Shown in pieces: positions 35,277-43,079 of a stretch of DNA of 64,000 nucleotides. Source of the stretch: CAZLCC01 sp964570845. Its GTDB lineage: Bacteria; Patescibacteriota; Saccharimonadia; Saccharimonadales; Saccharimonadaceae. Below the pieces are notes generated by a model. That model saw nothing but the letters and a program-made list of their open reading frames with translations, ran no database searches and was not told the origin of the DNA. Position 1 is the stretch's first letter, and each line of letters starts with the position of its first letter. The stretch lies in the NCBI GenBank assembly GCA_964570845.1, contig CAZMZB010000001.1, positions 341,960-405,959 on the forward strand. Direction: 5' to 3'. The translations under genes were made by a program, and so were the position numbers.

Positions 35277-35795
35277 ATGGAAAAAACACTTGTTATTTTA
35301 AAGCCGGATACTATTCAGCGTGGGTTAGTAGGTGAGATCATCACACGTTTTGAGCGTTCTGGTATTTCAATTATTGCTATGAAAATGGTAGCACCGGACA
35401 AAGAGCACTTCCATGAACACTATGAAGGCATTAGCAAGCTGATTAGTCGCTGGGGCGAAGATATTTTTGAGATTACGCTTAGCGCAATGACGGAAAGCCC
35501 GGTGATTGCGATGGTGCTTGAGGGGGTGGAGGTAGTGGAGCATGTGCGAAAGATGGTCGGCACAACTGACCCGAAAGATTCTGCACCTGGAACTATTCGC
35601 GGCGACTATACGCACGTAACTCGTGGATATACCAATCCAAAAGGTGCAACGTTGCCAAATATTCTGCATGCTTCAGGGAATGCAGAAGAAGCTGAGCAGG
35701 AAATTGCCCTCTGGTTTGATGATGACGAAGTCTATGACTATGAAACAGCCCATATGCCTGTTGTTAAAGGCCGTATTCCGAAGAAAAAGAAGTAA
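35277..35795 (+). CDS. ndk: Nucleoside diphosphate kinase
   Basis: 172 aa. ERTLVILKPD-like start (EKTLVILKPDTIQRGLVGEIITRFE), nucleotide-binding GTIRGDY and the active-site His in PNILHASGNAEEAEQEIALWF. About 30 residues longer than E. coli Ndk, owing to an insertion around SKLISRWGEDIFEITLSAMTESP and a basic tail (GRIPKKKK). It supplies NTPs, important for an organism likely to salvage nucleotides. GAGGAG lies upstream. Confidence 0.95.
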   Translation: MEKTLVILKPDTIQRGLVGEIITRFERSGISIIAMKMVAPDKEHFHEHYEGISKLISRWGEDIFEITLSAMTESPVIAMVLEGVEVVEHVRKMVGTTDPKDSAPGTIRGDYTHVTRGYTNPKGATLPNILHASGNAEEAEQEIALWFDDDEVYDYETAHMPVVKGRIPKKKK

Positions 35796-35824
35796 ACTGC
35801 AGAGCTGCGCTATAATAGCTCTAT

Positions 35825-35900
35825 GCCTCGGTAGCTCAATGGATAGAGCAGCTCCGTCCTAAGGAGAAGGTTGTAGGTTCGACTCCTACCCGGGGTACCA
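35825..35900 (+). tRNA. tRNA-Arg (anticodon CCT)
   Basis: Cloverleaf with acceptor GCCTCGG/CCGGGGT (G1-U72 wobble), D arm GCTC/GAGC, anticodon loop GTCCTAA, T arm GTAGG-TTCGACT-CCTAC and encoded CCA. The anticodon stem has a G-A mismatch at 27-43, and position 32 is G. A GCTATAAT box lies just upstream. Confidence 0.95.
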
Positions 35901-35947
35901 AAAAACAACTTTTTCGGAAATTGAGTGCGAAAAAAGTTGTTTTTTGG
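35898..35947 (+). terminator. Terminator overlapping the tRNA CCA end
   Basis: CCAAAAAACAACTTTTTCG pairs with CGAAAAAAGTTGTTTTTTGG, with an 11-nt loop. The 5' arm includes the last bases of the tRNA (CCA). Confidence 0.85.
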
Positions 35948-35959
35948 TAGAGTTTTTAT

Positions 35960-36517
35960 ATGAGTAGTATTGATTGGGATCAGGTTTACGTCAATAACAT
36001 AACTAACCAGAGAGATTATGCAGCATTTACTACCAATGACCTTTCTTTTCTTCTTGGAAAGTTGCCGAAAAGAAACACGGCTTTAGATATTGGTTGCGGG
36101 ACAGGACAGGTTTGCAGGGATTTGTTTCATAGAGGTTTTAACGTGCTCGGTGTGGATATATCCAAAGAAGCTATAAAACAGGCGAGAGCATCAACAAAAT
36201 ATCTTGGCGAAGGTATTGATTTTATGCAATGCGATATTGAAGCCGATGAATTACCAGGAGAATTAGCGGATTTGATTGTATGTAAGTACACTTATGCATT
36301 TTTTAATGATAAAGAATTGTTCATAAAAAAAGTTTTGTCCAAAATGCATCCTGATAGTTTATTAATAATTATTTTGTCTTCTCCCCAACATGTACCGGAC
36401 GATAAAAAACATATCACTGTTGATTGTAACGAAGTTATGAAGGAGTTGAATTTGTATTTTGGTTTAGTGGAACATAGTGTACGTAGACATGATGATTTTT
36501 ACTTTTGTTATTCTTAA
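35960..36517 (+). CDS. Class I SAM-dependent methyltransferase
   Basis: 185 aa. Motif I TALDIGCGTGQVCRDLFHRGFNVLGVDISKEAIKQAR, then ADLIVCKYTYAFF and a post-core segment LSKMHPDSLLIIILSS. The substrate is not evident. Codon use is more AT-rich than most neighbours. It stands alone between a tRNA terminator and the PH-domain gene. Confidence 0.85.
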   Translation: MSSIDWDQVYVNNITNQRDYAAFTTNDLSFLLGKLPKRNTALDIGCGTGQVCRDLFHRGFNVLGVDISKEAIKQARASTKYLGEGIDFMQCDIEADELPGELADLIVCKYTYAFFNDKELFIKKVLSKMHPDSLLIIILSSPQHVPDDKKHITVDCNEVMKELNLYFGLVEHSVRRHDDFYFCYS

Positions 36518-36566
36518 CGTGGAGTAATTTTGAGAAGTCTTTATGCTAAAATAGAGACAAATAATT

Positions 36567-37079
36567 ATGAAAAAGCAATTTGAAGGACAAAGGGATGATG
36601 AGCAGGTTCTTTTTGTGTTTCGTCGACACATTATTGCGCTTCGAAAAGGCTTTTATGGCTTGTTGATTCCCTTTGCTCTGGCATCAATCCCTTCTTTAAT
36701 TTGGCCAGGTTACCTGGAGTTGCTTGCTGTGGCATTAGCGGGGTTTGTGGTTGGTCTGCTGATATTCTTTTATTTCTGGATCGGATGGTACTTCACGGTT
36801 TTTATTGTGACTAATCAGCGGATCCGGCAGGTTACGCAAAAGAGCCTGTTTGGTACGAGCGTGATTGATTTAAGCATATCCAAGATACAGAATGTGAGTT
36901 ATAATATTCCTGGATTTACGGGTGAAATATTTGGGTTTGGTACGATTGTTATCCAAACATATGTAGGGGATCTGGTGTTGGACCGTGTTCCTCACCCCAG
37001 TAAGACATATAATAAATTGCAAGATGCAGTAAAATTGGCAACAGAAGACAAAGGGCATGATGAAGAGATTGAAGAATAA
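36567..37079 (+). CDS. Membrane protein with bacterial PH domain
   Basis: 170 aa. DEQVLFVFRRHIIALRKGFYGLLIP leads into two membrane helices (~26-45 and 49-75), followed by FTVFIVTNQRIRQVTQKSLFGTSVIDLSISKIQNVSYNIPGFTGEIFGFGTIVIQT, the bPH2/YdbS-type PH fold. Likely cytoplasmic-membrane protein of unknown role. A TAAAAT -10 ends 14 nt upstream. It overlaps the parvulin gene by 23 nt. Confidence 0.8.
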   Translation: MKKQFEGQRDDEQVLFVFRRHIIALRKGFYGLLIPFALASIPSLIWPGYLELLAVALAGFVVGLLIFFYFWIGWYFTVFIVTNQRIRQVTQKSLFGTSVIDLSISKIQNVSYNIPGFTGEIFGFGTIVIQTYVGDLVLDRVPHPSKTYNKLQDAVKLATEDKGHDEEIEE

Positions 37080-38127
37080 AGTTATAAAAAAGACAACGAC
37101 TACAGCAGTAGCAAAGCCTGCCACGCGTATTACGAATGATACGGTGAAGGAATATCGTGAACAAGTACTGGCTGAGGGGAGGAAGTTTAAATATCCTGTT
37201 CAGTATTCTCGTCATAAGCTCGTGATTAATTCAATCCTTATTACTCTTGTCACACTGGTTTTACTAACCATTTTTATATGGTGGCAGCTATATCCGGTAC
37301 AAAATACGGGCCGCTTTTTTTATAGAGTAACGCAGCTGGTACCTATCCCTGTTGCCTCGGTTGATGGTGCGTGGGTACGATATAGTGACTACCTCGTCCG
37401 CTATCGCAGCTCAGAGCATTATTTGCAGCAAGAAGAGCCGGATAGCATGAATGCAAAGGGTACTGAAAGGCAGAAAGACCATTTAAAACGCGAGTCTATG
37501 GATCGAGCTGAGGCAGATGCCTATGCGCAAAAGCTGGCAAAAGAAAAGGGCATTACTGTCTCGGACGAAAAGGTTAATGACTTAATTAAGCAGGAAAGGG
37601 AATCCCAAAAACAGCAACTTTCTGAAAGAGCATATGAATCAGCGGTGCTACAAGGGTTTTATGGGTGGTCGCTGGATGAGTATAAAAATATTGTCAAAAA
37701 CACACTCCTGAAGAGAAAAGTAGCTTTCGAAATAGATGAGAAAGCTAGAGAAAAGGTGAACAAGGTGAACAAGCAACTTCAGGTCAGGGGAGCAGATTTT
37801 GGCAAAATCGCTGCTGAGTTTTCTGATGATGAAATGGCTGAAACAAACAAGGGGGATGTTGGCTTTGTGACAAAAGACAGCCAGGATCCTGAAGGTTTAG
37901 TGAAAGCTGCGATAGCTCTCAAAAAAGGACAGACATCAAAAGTCATTAAAGGTGCAAATGCTTATTATATTATCAAGGTCACTGACACCAAGGATGATCA
38001 GGTACGCTATTCTCGTATAAAGATTAATCTCAAACAGTTTGAAGAGAATCTTAAGCAGCTGCGAAAGCAGAATAAGATAGACGAATTCATTACTATTCCT
38101 GGGGCTAAAGAAATAAGAAACGGCTAG
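37057..38127 (+). CDS. Membrane-anchored peptidyl-prolyl isomerase (PpiC/SurA-like)
   Basis: 356 aa. One membrane helix at ~48-70 anchors an extracytoplasmic chaperone: a SurA_N-like helical region (AEADAYAQKLAKEKGITVSDEKVNDLIKQ) and a parvulin domain (QVRGADFGKIAAEFSDDEMAETNKGDVGFVTKDSQDPEGLVKAAIALKKGQTSKVIKGANAYYIIKV). Assists folding of exported proteins. The start overlaps the PH-domain gene, so the two are likely cotranslated. Confidence 0.9.
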   Translation: MMKRLKNKVIKKTTTTAVAKPATRITNDTVKEYREQVLAEGRKFKYPVQYSRHKLVINSILITLVTLVLLTIFIWWQLYPVQNTGRFFYRVTQLVPIPVASVDGAWVRYSDYLVRYRSSEHYLQQEEPDSMNAKGTERQKDHLKRESMDRAEADAYAQKLAKEKGITVSDEKVNDLIKQERESQKQQLSERAYESAVLQGFYGWSLDEYKNIVKNTLLKRKVAFEIDEKAREKVNKVNKQLQVRGADFGKIAAEFSDDEMAETNKGDVGFVTKDSQDPEGLVKAAIALKKGQTSKVIKGANAYYIIKVTDTKDDQVRYSRIKINLKQFEENLKQLRKQNKIDEFITIPGAKEIRNG

Positions 38128-38133
38128 AAAGTT

Positions 38134-38793
38134 TTATAGGCTGTGCAGCTCTTGTTGCAAGTTTCGGCGGGCTGCTTCTTCAAACTGCGCTTGAAACTCG
38201 TCAGTTTGAAAAATTGTTTCTTGTACTAAAAATTTTTTTAGTACCTCAGCTCTTCCAATTCGGTATAGTCCATCATTTATATGAGCGTACTCTTTTCGGA
38301 TTGCCTCTTTATATTTTTGATAGGTATCTTCATTAGCGCCGAAAATAGCCAAGTCCAGATCTTGTAATAGTTGTATGTCTGGATGGGGACTATGTCGATG
38401 ATGAGCGGTGAGTAAAATATATTCTCCAACCTTATCTACTTCGTGGGGTGGAATTTTACCAGCTAGCTTGCTTTTAGCTTCTACAGCGCTTGCATTTTCA
38501 TTATCACCGGAGTGACTGGTGCTTTGAGTGTCTTGAATAACATCATGATAAATAATAGCCCAGCTGAGCACACGAGGATTTCTTATCCTGTCTCTATATT
38601 CTTCTGCCAGCCTCAACATTGAAAGGGGGTGATCAAAAATATGATAGAAACGCTGGGGAGTGTTATGCTCCTGTGCTGCCTCGTCTACGAGCCGTCTGGC
38701 TTCTTCTTCTGATAGTCTTTCGGAGACAAGCGAATCTAGAACCCAAGCACTTAATTCTATTCTCTCGCCTAGTCCAGTATAAATTTCTTTCAT
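38134..38793 (-). CDS. HD-domain phosphohydrolase-like protein
   Basis: 219 aa. The order YHIFDHPLSM, then IIYHDVIQD (HD), then a downstream DLDLAIFG with Asp fits the predicted metal-dependent HD hydrolases (COG4339 type). The substrate is unknown. It is convergent with the parvulin gene. No clear Shine-Dalgarno is seen before the ATG at 38793. Confidence 0.8.
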   Translation of the reverse strand: MKEIYTGLGERIELSAWVLDSLVSERLSEEEARRLVDEAAQEHNTPQRFYHIFDHPLSMLRLAEEYRDRIRNPRVLSWAIIYHDVIQDTQSTSHSGDNENASAVEAKSKLAGKIPPHEVDKVGEYILLTAHHRHSPHPDIQLLQDLDLAIFGANEDTYQKYKEAIRKEYAHINDGLYRIGRAEVLKKFLVQETIFQTDEFQAQFEEAARRNLQQELHSL

Positions 38794-38828
38794 TTGGCAT
38801 TACATAATATATCACAAAACATGACGAA

Positions 38829-38897
38829 GCCCCACTAACGAGATGGGTTAATGCAGTAAACCTTGAAGGGCCTACCGCAACACAACGTCTTGTGGGG
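38829..38897 (-). terminator. Structured 3' region of the foreign-looking small gene
   Basis: AGCCCCAC and GTGGGGCT bracket the region immediately after the stop codon of the neighbouring minus-strand gene, with shorter internal stems between. A modest T-rich stretch follows in the minus direction. Confidence 0.5.
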
Positions 38898-39287
38898 CTA
38901 TGTGGCGTGGTGCGGGATTTTTTTAATCTTCCCTGCGCCAAAAAACTTGCGGAAGAATTGACTCCTGTTTGGCTGTTCCTCTGCAACCCCGCCGTTGTTG
39001 GTAATCAAACGAGATCGCCCGTAGCTATCTCGCACAACAACCGTATCGCCGGGTCGCAAGAGGGTGAACTTTACAGTCTCCTCCGACTGACCGGGGGATG
39101 GTCTTCCCTCGTAAATCACTTCCCACTCATAGTGATAGGGATCCCTTAGAAAGCCTACATCTATGCTTCTAGGAATAACATCGATAGCCGGCATGGCTTT
39201 AATGCGTTGCACTACAACAACATCTTTATCGATGAGGCAACGATGGACATCGTTAACACTCTCGACTTCCCGGAGCCTCTTTCGCAT
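38898..39287 (-). CDS. Hypothetical protein, probably acquired
   Basis: About 129 aa from ATG 39287, which has a perfect AGGAGGAGAG just upstream; an in-frame start 54 nt further upstream lacks this. Contains a beta-rich middle (VGFLRDPYHYEWEVIYEGRPSPGQ, then RPGDTVVVRDSYGRSRLITNN). No signal peptide. Richer in G/C-ending codons than its neighbours. Like the 30475 gene it combines a strong Shine-Dalgarno with a folded 3' region. No family recognised. Confidence 0.65.
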   Translation of the reverse strand: MRKRLREVESVNDVHRCLIDKDVVVVQRIKAMPAIDVIPRSIDVGFLRDPYHYEWEVIYEGRPSPGQSEETVKFTLLRPGDTVVVRDSYGRSRLITNNGGVAEEQPNRSQFFRKFFGAGKIKKIPHHAT

Positions 39288-39378
39288 CTCTCCTCCTAAA
39301 TAAAAGAGCAATTCCTGTTCTTGCAAAGAAGAACTTACCACCGTTAAGAAATCGTATTAATTATATACTATACATTTA

Positions 39379-39407
39379 AAAATCGCTATAAATAATAGCG
39401 ATTTTAC
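39379..39407. terminator. Terminator of tRNA-Asp
   Basis: AAAATCGCTAT and ATAGCGATTTT form a hairpin with flanking A and T runs, downstream of the minus-strand tRNA-Asp. Confidence 0.8.
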
Positions 39408-39414
39408 TGAATTC

Positions 39415-39493
39415 TGGCGGGCCCGACCGGATTCGAACCGGCGATCTCCTCCGTGACAGGGAGGCGTGTTAGGCCAGACTACACCACGAGCCC
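39415..39493 (-). tRNA. tRNA-Asp (anticodon GTC)
   Basis: On the minus strand: acceptor GGGCTCG/CGGGCCC, anticodon stem CCTCC/GGAGG with loop CTGTCAC, T arm GCCGG-TTCGAAT-CCGGT, discriminator G and encoded CCA. Confidence 0.95.
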
Positions 39494-39599
39494 ATAGCTG
39501 GCTTTTGACTTAGATAATGGTAGCAGTTTTAAAGCTAATATGCAATGATAAAGCAATTTTCAGAACAGGGATAAACTGCTATAATTGCCAAAGTGCCAG

Positions 39600-39675
39600 G
39601 CCGCTGTAGCTCAGTTGGTAGAGCGGCGCTTTCGTAAAGCGTAGGTCAGCGGTTCGAATCCGCTCAGCGGCTCCA
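39600..39675 (+). tRNA. tRNA-Thr (anticodon CGT)
   Basis: Acceptor GCCGCTG/CAGCGGC, D arm GCTC/GAGC, anticodon stem GCGCT/AGCGT with loop TTCGTAA, T arm with TTCGAAT, encoded CCA. An extended -10 TGCTATAAT lies ~15 nt upstream. Confidence 0.96.
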
Positions 39676-39717
39676 TTATTAGTGGTGAAGCGATTATGGA
39701 GTGATATAATGATGACA

Positions 39718-40098
39718 ATGAAGACACATATTAGAACTGCATTTAAACATGCTATCAGAGATAGAAGTTGGATTATTGGGGCTGGGGTTTTAGTAATAGC
39801 ATCTTTTTTGTTGGTGATTATATTACTTTTGCAAATTCGTCCCTCTGATCTACAGCTGCCAGTACACTATACTTCATATGGTACAGCTAATTTCTATAGA
39901 GATAAATGGTATTATCTATTCAGTTTTGTATTATTTGCTATTTTTGTAATGCTTATGAATCTTGCAATAAGCCTGAAGCTGTATGAGCAAAAAGATCGTG
40001 AATTGTCGATCTTTTTGCTGGGCTTGAGTACGGTTATTATAATAATCGCATTTTTTATCATATCCTCGCTATTTAGAATTGCTTTGATATCACAATGA
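39718..40098 (+). CDS. Small membrane protein next to the glycosyltransferase
   Basis: About 126 aa with three predicted membrane helices: IIGAGVLVIASFLLVIILLL, a second at ~residues 67-90 and a third at the C terminus (STVIIIIAFFIISSL). ATG 39718 is preferred because a TATAAT box (39705-39710) ends 7 nt earlier, overlapping the other ATGs. It overlaps the GT2 gene by 4 nt, so it may be a partner. No family recognised. Confidence 0.7.
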   Translation: MKTHIRTAFKHAIRDRSWIIGAGVLVIASFLLVIILLLQIRPSDLQLPVHYTSYGTANFYRDKWYYLFSFVLFAIFVMLMNLAISLKLYEQKDRELSIFLLGLSTVIIIIAFFIISSLFRIALISQ

Positions 40099-41720
40099 CA
40101 AATATTGAAATTCCTTTAGGCAAGCGAACCAGGCAGTATCGTTTTTTTGAAGTGCTCCCGGCTATTTTGAGCTACGGTTCTATTATTCTATTAATTGTGC
40201 TCAGTCTCATTAATCCTCTCTGGGCTGCAGTGTATCTGTTGCTATTTATTTTAACGCAGTTTATAAAAGCACTTGGCATTGCTTTCCGTACCATCCATGG
40301 GCGAAGCTTGTTGGATAAAGCACAGAGAGTAGATTGGGCAACTCGCCTAAATGACCTGGAAGATCCTAAAAAGAGCGTAAAAGAGCGTAAAGCTCAGTTG
40401 AGGAGAGATGAGAGCTGGCGTTTCAAGCTGCATGTTGAGAATCTGCAGCGTCTTGCGAGAGCGAATGAGAAATATCCAAAGCCATCTGAGCTGTATAACG
40501 CAGTAATTATTGCAACGTATAATGAAGGGATTGAAGTATTAGAGCCCACAGTTAAGTCAGTTGTTGAAACTGACTATACTAATGAAAAAATTATTCTTGT
40601 AATAGCGTATGAAGAGCGCGGTGGCGCTGCTATTGAAAAGACGGTCAAAGCCTTGAAGAAGAAATATGGTCATAAATTTCATTCATTTCATCTGGTGAAG
40701 CACCCTAAGGATATTCCTGGGGAAGTAGTTGGAAAAGGGGGTAATATTACCTATGCTGGGAAATACTTAGCACAATGGCTTCAAAAACAATCAATTATGG
40801 CAGATAAAGTAGTTGTCACAACGCTTGATAGTGACAATCGCCCGCATAAAACATATTTTTCTTATGTAACCTATGAATATATTGTCCATCCGGATAGACT
40901 TCGAGTAGCATTTCAGCCGATTTCCCTGTTCTTTAATAATATTTGGGATGCTCCGGCGCCAATGCGGGTTGTCGCAACGGGTAACTCGTTTTGGAATATC
41001 ATTAGCTCAACTCGTCCATATTCTTTGCGTAACTTTGCCTCGCATTCTCAGGGAATGAAAGCGCTCGAAATGATGAACTTTTGGAGTGTGAGAACAATTG
41101 TTGAAGACGGACATCAATATTGGCGTAGTTATTTCTTTTTTAAAGGTCATTATTCAGTCATACCGATTTATGTGCCGATCTATCAGGATGCAGTGCTTAC
41201 TGAGTCATACAGGAAGACTCTAAAAGCACAGTTTATTCAGTTGCGGCGCTGGGCGTACGGTGCTTCTGATATTGCCTATGTCTCAACGAATATCTTCACA
41301 AAAGACAGGGAAGTACCTTTTTTCCCGGCTCTGGCACGTCTTATTCGACTCATAGACGGCCATGTATCACTGGCGGCAATGCCGATTATTATTGCTTTTG
41401 GGGCGTGGGTGCCACTTTTTCTTAACAGTGCTGCGTCGCGCAGTATCATTGCCCATGAGCTGCCTGTCACAGTGAGTCGTATTCAACAGATAGCATTGAT
41501 CGGTATCCTTATTACTGTCTTCTTAGCGTTCAAGATGCTGCCGCCGCGTCCAGAGCGCTATAAACGACACAGAAGCGCATTAATGGTCTTACAGTGGTTC
41601 TTGATGCCGATAACGGCGATTTGCTATACATCTATCTCGGCATTTAATTCGCAAACCAGACTTTTGATAGGCAAATATCTTGATAAATTTGATGTGACTG
41701 AGAAATCAGTGAAAAAGTAA
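40095..41720 (+). CDS. Membrane family-2 glycosyltransferase
   Basis: 541 aa. Two N-terminal helices (~18-62), cytosolic GT-A domain with VIIATYNEGIEVLEPTVKSV, the metal-binding VVTTLDSDNRPHKTYF, acceptor region VEDGHQYWR and QFIQLRRWAYG (QxxRW), then four C-terminal helices. This is the layout of processive GT2 enzymes such as cellulose or hyaluronan synthases, although the product here is unknown. Likely makes a surface glycan or glycolipid. Cotranslated with the small membrane protein upstream. Confidence 0.88.
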   Translation: MTNIEIPLGKRTRQYRFFEVLPAILSYGSIILLIVLSLINPLWAAVYLLLFILTQFIKALGIAFRTIHGRSLLDKAQRVDWATRLNDLEDPKKSVKERKAQLRRDESWRFKLHVENLQRLARANEKYPKPSELYNAVIIATYNEGIEVLEPTVKSVVETDYTNEKIILVIAYEERGGAAIEKTVKALKKKYGHKFHSFHLVKHPKDIPGEVVGKGGNITYAGKYLAQWLQKQSIMADKVVVTTLDSDNRPHKTYFSYVTYEYIVHPDRLRVAFQPISLFFNNIWDAPAPMRVVATGNSFWNIISSTRPYSLRNFASHSQGMKALEMMNFWSVRTIVEDGHQYWRSYFFFKGHYSVIPIYVPIYQDAVLTESYRKTLKAQFIQLRRWAYGASDIAYVSTNIFTKDREVPFFPALARLIRLIDGHVSLAAMPIIIAFGAWVPLFLNSAASRSIIAHELPVTVSRIQQIALIGILITVFLAFKMLPPRPERYKRHRSALMVLQWFLMPITAICYTSISAFNSQTRLLIGKYLDKFDVTEKSVKK

Positions 41721-41724
41721 TTTC

Positions 41725-42135
41725 TTATTCTAGTGCTTTGTAGTGTCGTACGGCATATTGTTCGCCTGCAAGAGGGTCAAAAGCCTTCACTATACTGTGG
41801 GTTGTTTTAACGATGTGTGCTGAAGAAATAACAAGCTGCTTGCTTAATAAGAGGCTATTCTCAACAGTTTGTGCAAGCCAATAGGCTTTCGAAGCTTTCT
41901 CGGGTGCGTGCCCAAAACAAAGTGCGATATCTTGAATGAGAATCCCTGGGTCAAAAGGGCTTTCATCCTTACTGGATTGAACAACAAGTTCATCATTGCT
42001 GGAAACACGCTCATAGGTAGTAAAAGTACACTGGCATTTCATGCATCTACGCCGTCGCCAAACCTGAGGATTAGTTTTTTGTGTCCGAGAGTTAATGACA
42101 CTCGTTTTTTGATAAGAACAATTAACACATACCAT
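41725..42135 (-). CDS. nrdR: NrdR-like transcriptional regulator
   Basis: 136 aa. Zinc ribbon with two Cys pairs (MVCVNC and RRRRCMKCQCTFTTYE) as in NrdR, followed by a diverged ATP-cone (LVVQSSKDESPFDPGILIQDIALCFG to YAVRHYKALE). NrdR represses ribonucleotide reductase genes when dATP is high. The ATP-cone lacks the usual VVKRDG start, so nucleotide sensing may differ. Convergent with the GT2 gene. No nrd genes are seen in the window. Confidence 0.8.
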   Translation of the reverse strand: MVCVNCSYQKTSVINSRTQKTNPQVWRRRRCMKCQCTFTTYERVSSNDELVVQSSKDESPFDPGILIQDIALCFGHAPEKASKAYWLAQTVENSLLLSKQLVISSAHIVKTTHSIVKAFDPLAGEQYAVRHYKALE

Positions 42136-42192
42136 AGCTATATATTGACATACAGCTATTAAAAAAGCGAGTGGAAAACTAATGTGAATAAG

Positions 42193-42230
42193 TAAAAAAT
42201 GAGGATAACTTAAACTAATAAGGTATCCTC
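42193..42230 (-). terminator. Terminator of the 40-codon gene
   Basis: On the minus strand GAGGATA/TATCCTC plus CTTA/TAAG form a hairpin followed by ATTTTTTA. It lies 24 nt after the stop of the small gene at 42254-42376. Confidence 0.75.
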
Positions 42231-42253
42231 AATAGGAGTAAAAGTAATGTTAT

Positions 42254-42376
42254 TTACTTTACTATACGCTTTTTGAGCTGACGATGAACCTGATTAGGAG
42301 CCACATCAAACTCGAAATAAAGCTGAAATTGGTCTAATTTTGATTTTTGACTTTTTGCTTCTTTATGATTACTCAT
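42254..42376 (-). CDS. Small basic protein of 40 aa, leaderless, unknown
   Basis: Begins MSNHKEAKSQKSKLDQF and ends in QVHRQLKKRIVK: basic ends with a short aromatic middle (QLYFEFDV). Read on its own it would be easy to miss, but it is framed by a near-consensus promoter (TTGACT at 42406-42411, 17-nt spacer, extended -10 TGCTAGTAT) whose -10 ends 6 nt before the ATG, and by a terminator 24 nt after the stop. It lies in an otherwise empty 365-bp gap. No family recognised; a DNA-binding or ribosome-associated role is possible. Confidence 0.65.
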   Translation of the reverse strand: MSNHKEAKSQKSKLDQFQLYFEFDVAPNQVHRQLKKRIVK

Positions 42377-42382
42377 GCTTTT

Positions 42383-42411
42383 ATACTAGCACAAGTAGTA
42401 TAAAAAGTCAA
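42383..42411 (-). promoter_or_regulatory. Near-consensus promoter of the 40-codon gene
   Basis: On the minus strand: TTGACT, 17 nt, TAGTAT preceded by TGC. The -10 box ends 6 nt before the start codon. Confidence 0.8.
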
Positions 42412-42500
42412 TGTACACAATAGTGTTCAAACATATCATCACGTGCATAAATATTCTGTTCAATGGAGGGGGACTATGAGGGGTCTGCTATAATTACCCT

Positions 42501-42869
42501 ATGAAACCCCAATCTGTCGATGAGTACATAGATAGCTTTACTGGCGAACAGAAAGCAAGGCTCCTAGAGCTACGTAATATATTAAGGGCAACTTTGCCTG
42601 ATACTGCGGAGACTTTGAAATGGGGTAACCCAGCGATCATCGACAAAGACGGCATGATTTTACTCATTTTTGCGGGTTACAAACAGCACATCAATCTTAT
42701 AGTAACACCAAGCACCAAACGGGCTTTGGTAGATGAACTAGCCGCATACAAAACTGGCAAAGGGTCGGTGCAACTTGTTTACGATAAGCCGTTGCCCGTA
42801 GAGTTAATTGAAAAAATAGCATTGTATAGGGTACATGAATACCACGAACAAGGTGTTAAGTGGATGTAA
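42501..42869 (+). CDS. DUF1801/YdhG-like protein
   Basis: 122 aa. SVDEYIDSFTGEQKARLLELRNILRATLPDTAETLKWGNPAI matches the YdhG-like fold, with a central beta region (GMILLIFAGYKQHINLIVTPS) and KGSVQLVYDKPLPVELIEKIALYRVHEY. Biochemical role uncertain (some relatives are annotated as iron chaperone-like). A TATAAT box (extended TGC) ends 6 nt before the ATG, so it is leaderless. It stands alone between the small gene and tRNA-Val. Confidence 0.82.
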   Translation: MKPQSVDEYIDSFTGEQKARLLELRNILRATLPDTAETLKWGNPAIIDKDGMILLIFAGYKQHINLIVTPSTKRALVDELAAYKTGKGSVQLVYDKPLPVELIEKIALYRVHEYHEQGVKWM

Positions 42870-42873
42870 GGAG

Positions 42874-42925
42874 GTGACTTAGAAGAATAAAAAAAACAGG
42901 TGTAACACACCTGAGTTCTAAGTCT
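42874..42925 (-). terminator. Terminator of tRNA-Val
   Basis: CAGGTGT and ACACCTG form a hairpin followed on the minus strand by eight T. Outer GACTTAGAA/TTCTAAGTC can extend it. Confidence 0.75.
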
Positions 42926-42934
42926 ATCTTATTT

Positions 42935-43011
42935 TGGTGGGCTCTAGAGGACTCGAACCTCTGACCTCATCCACGTCAAGGATGCGCTCTAGCCAACTGA
43001 GCTAAGAGCCC
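42935..43011 (-). tRNA. tRNA-Val (anticodon GAC)
   Basis: On the minus strand: acceptor GGGCTCT/AGAGCCC, D arm GCTC/GAGC, anticodon stem CATCC/GGATG with loop TTGACGT, T arm AGAGG-TTCGAGT-CCTCT, encoded ACCA. Confidence 0.95.
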
Positions 43012-43079
43012 GCAACTTATAAAAGCATAGCAAAAACAGGGGCGACTAGCAATAAAACGTGCTACAATATGTATCAGTT

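Noticed and set aside
35898..35947. Inverted repeat at the tRNA-Arg end as an integration attachment site
   Set aside because: No second copy of the tRNA 3' end or flanking integrase in the vicinity; a terminator explains it.
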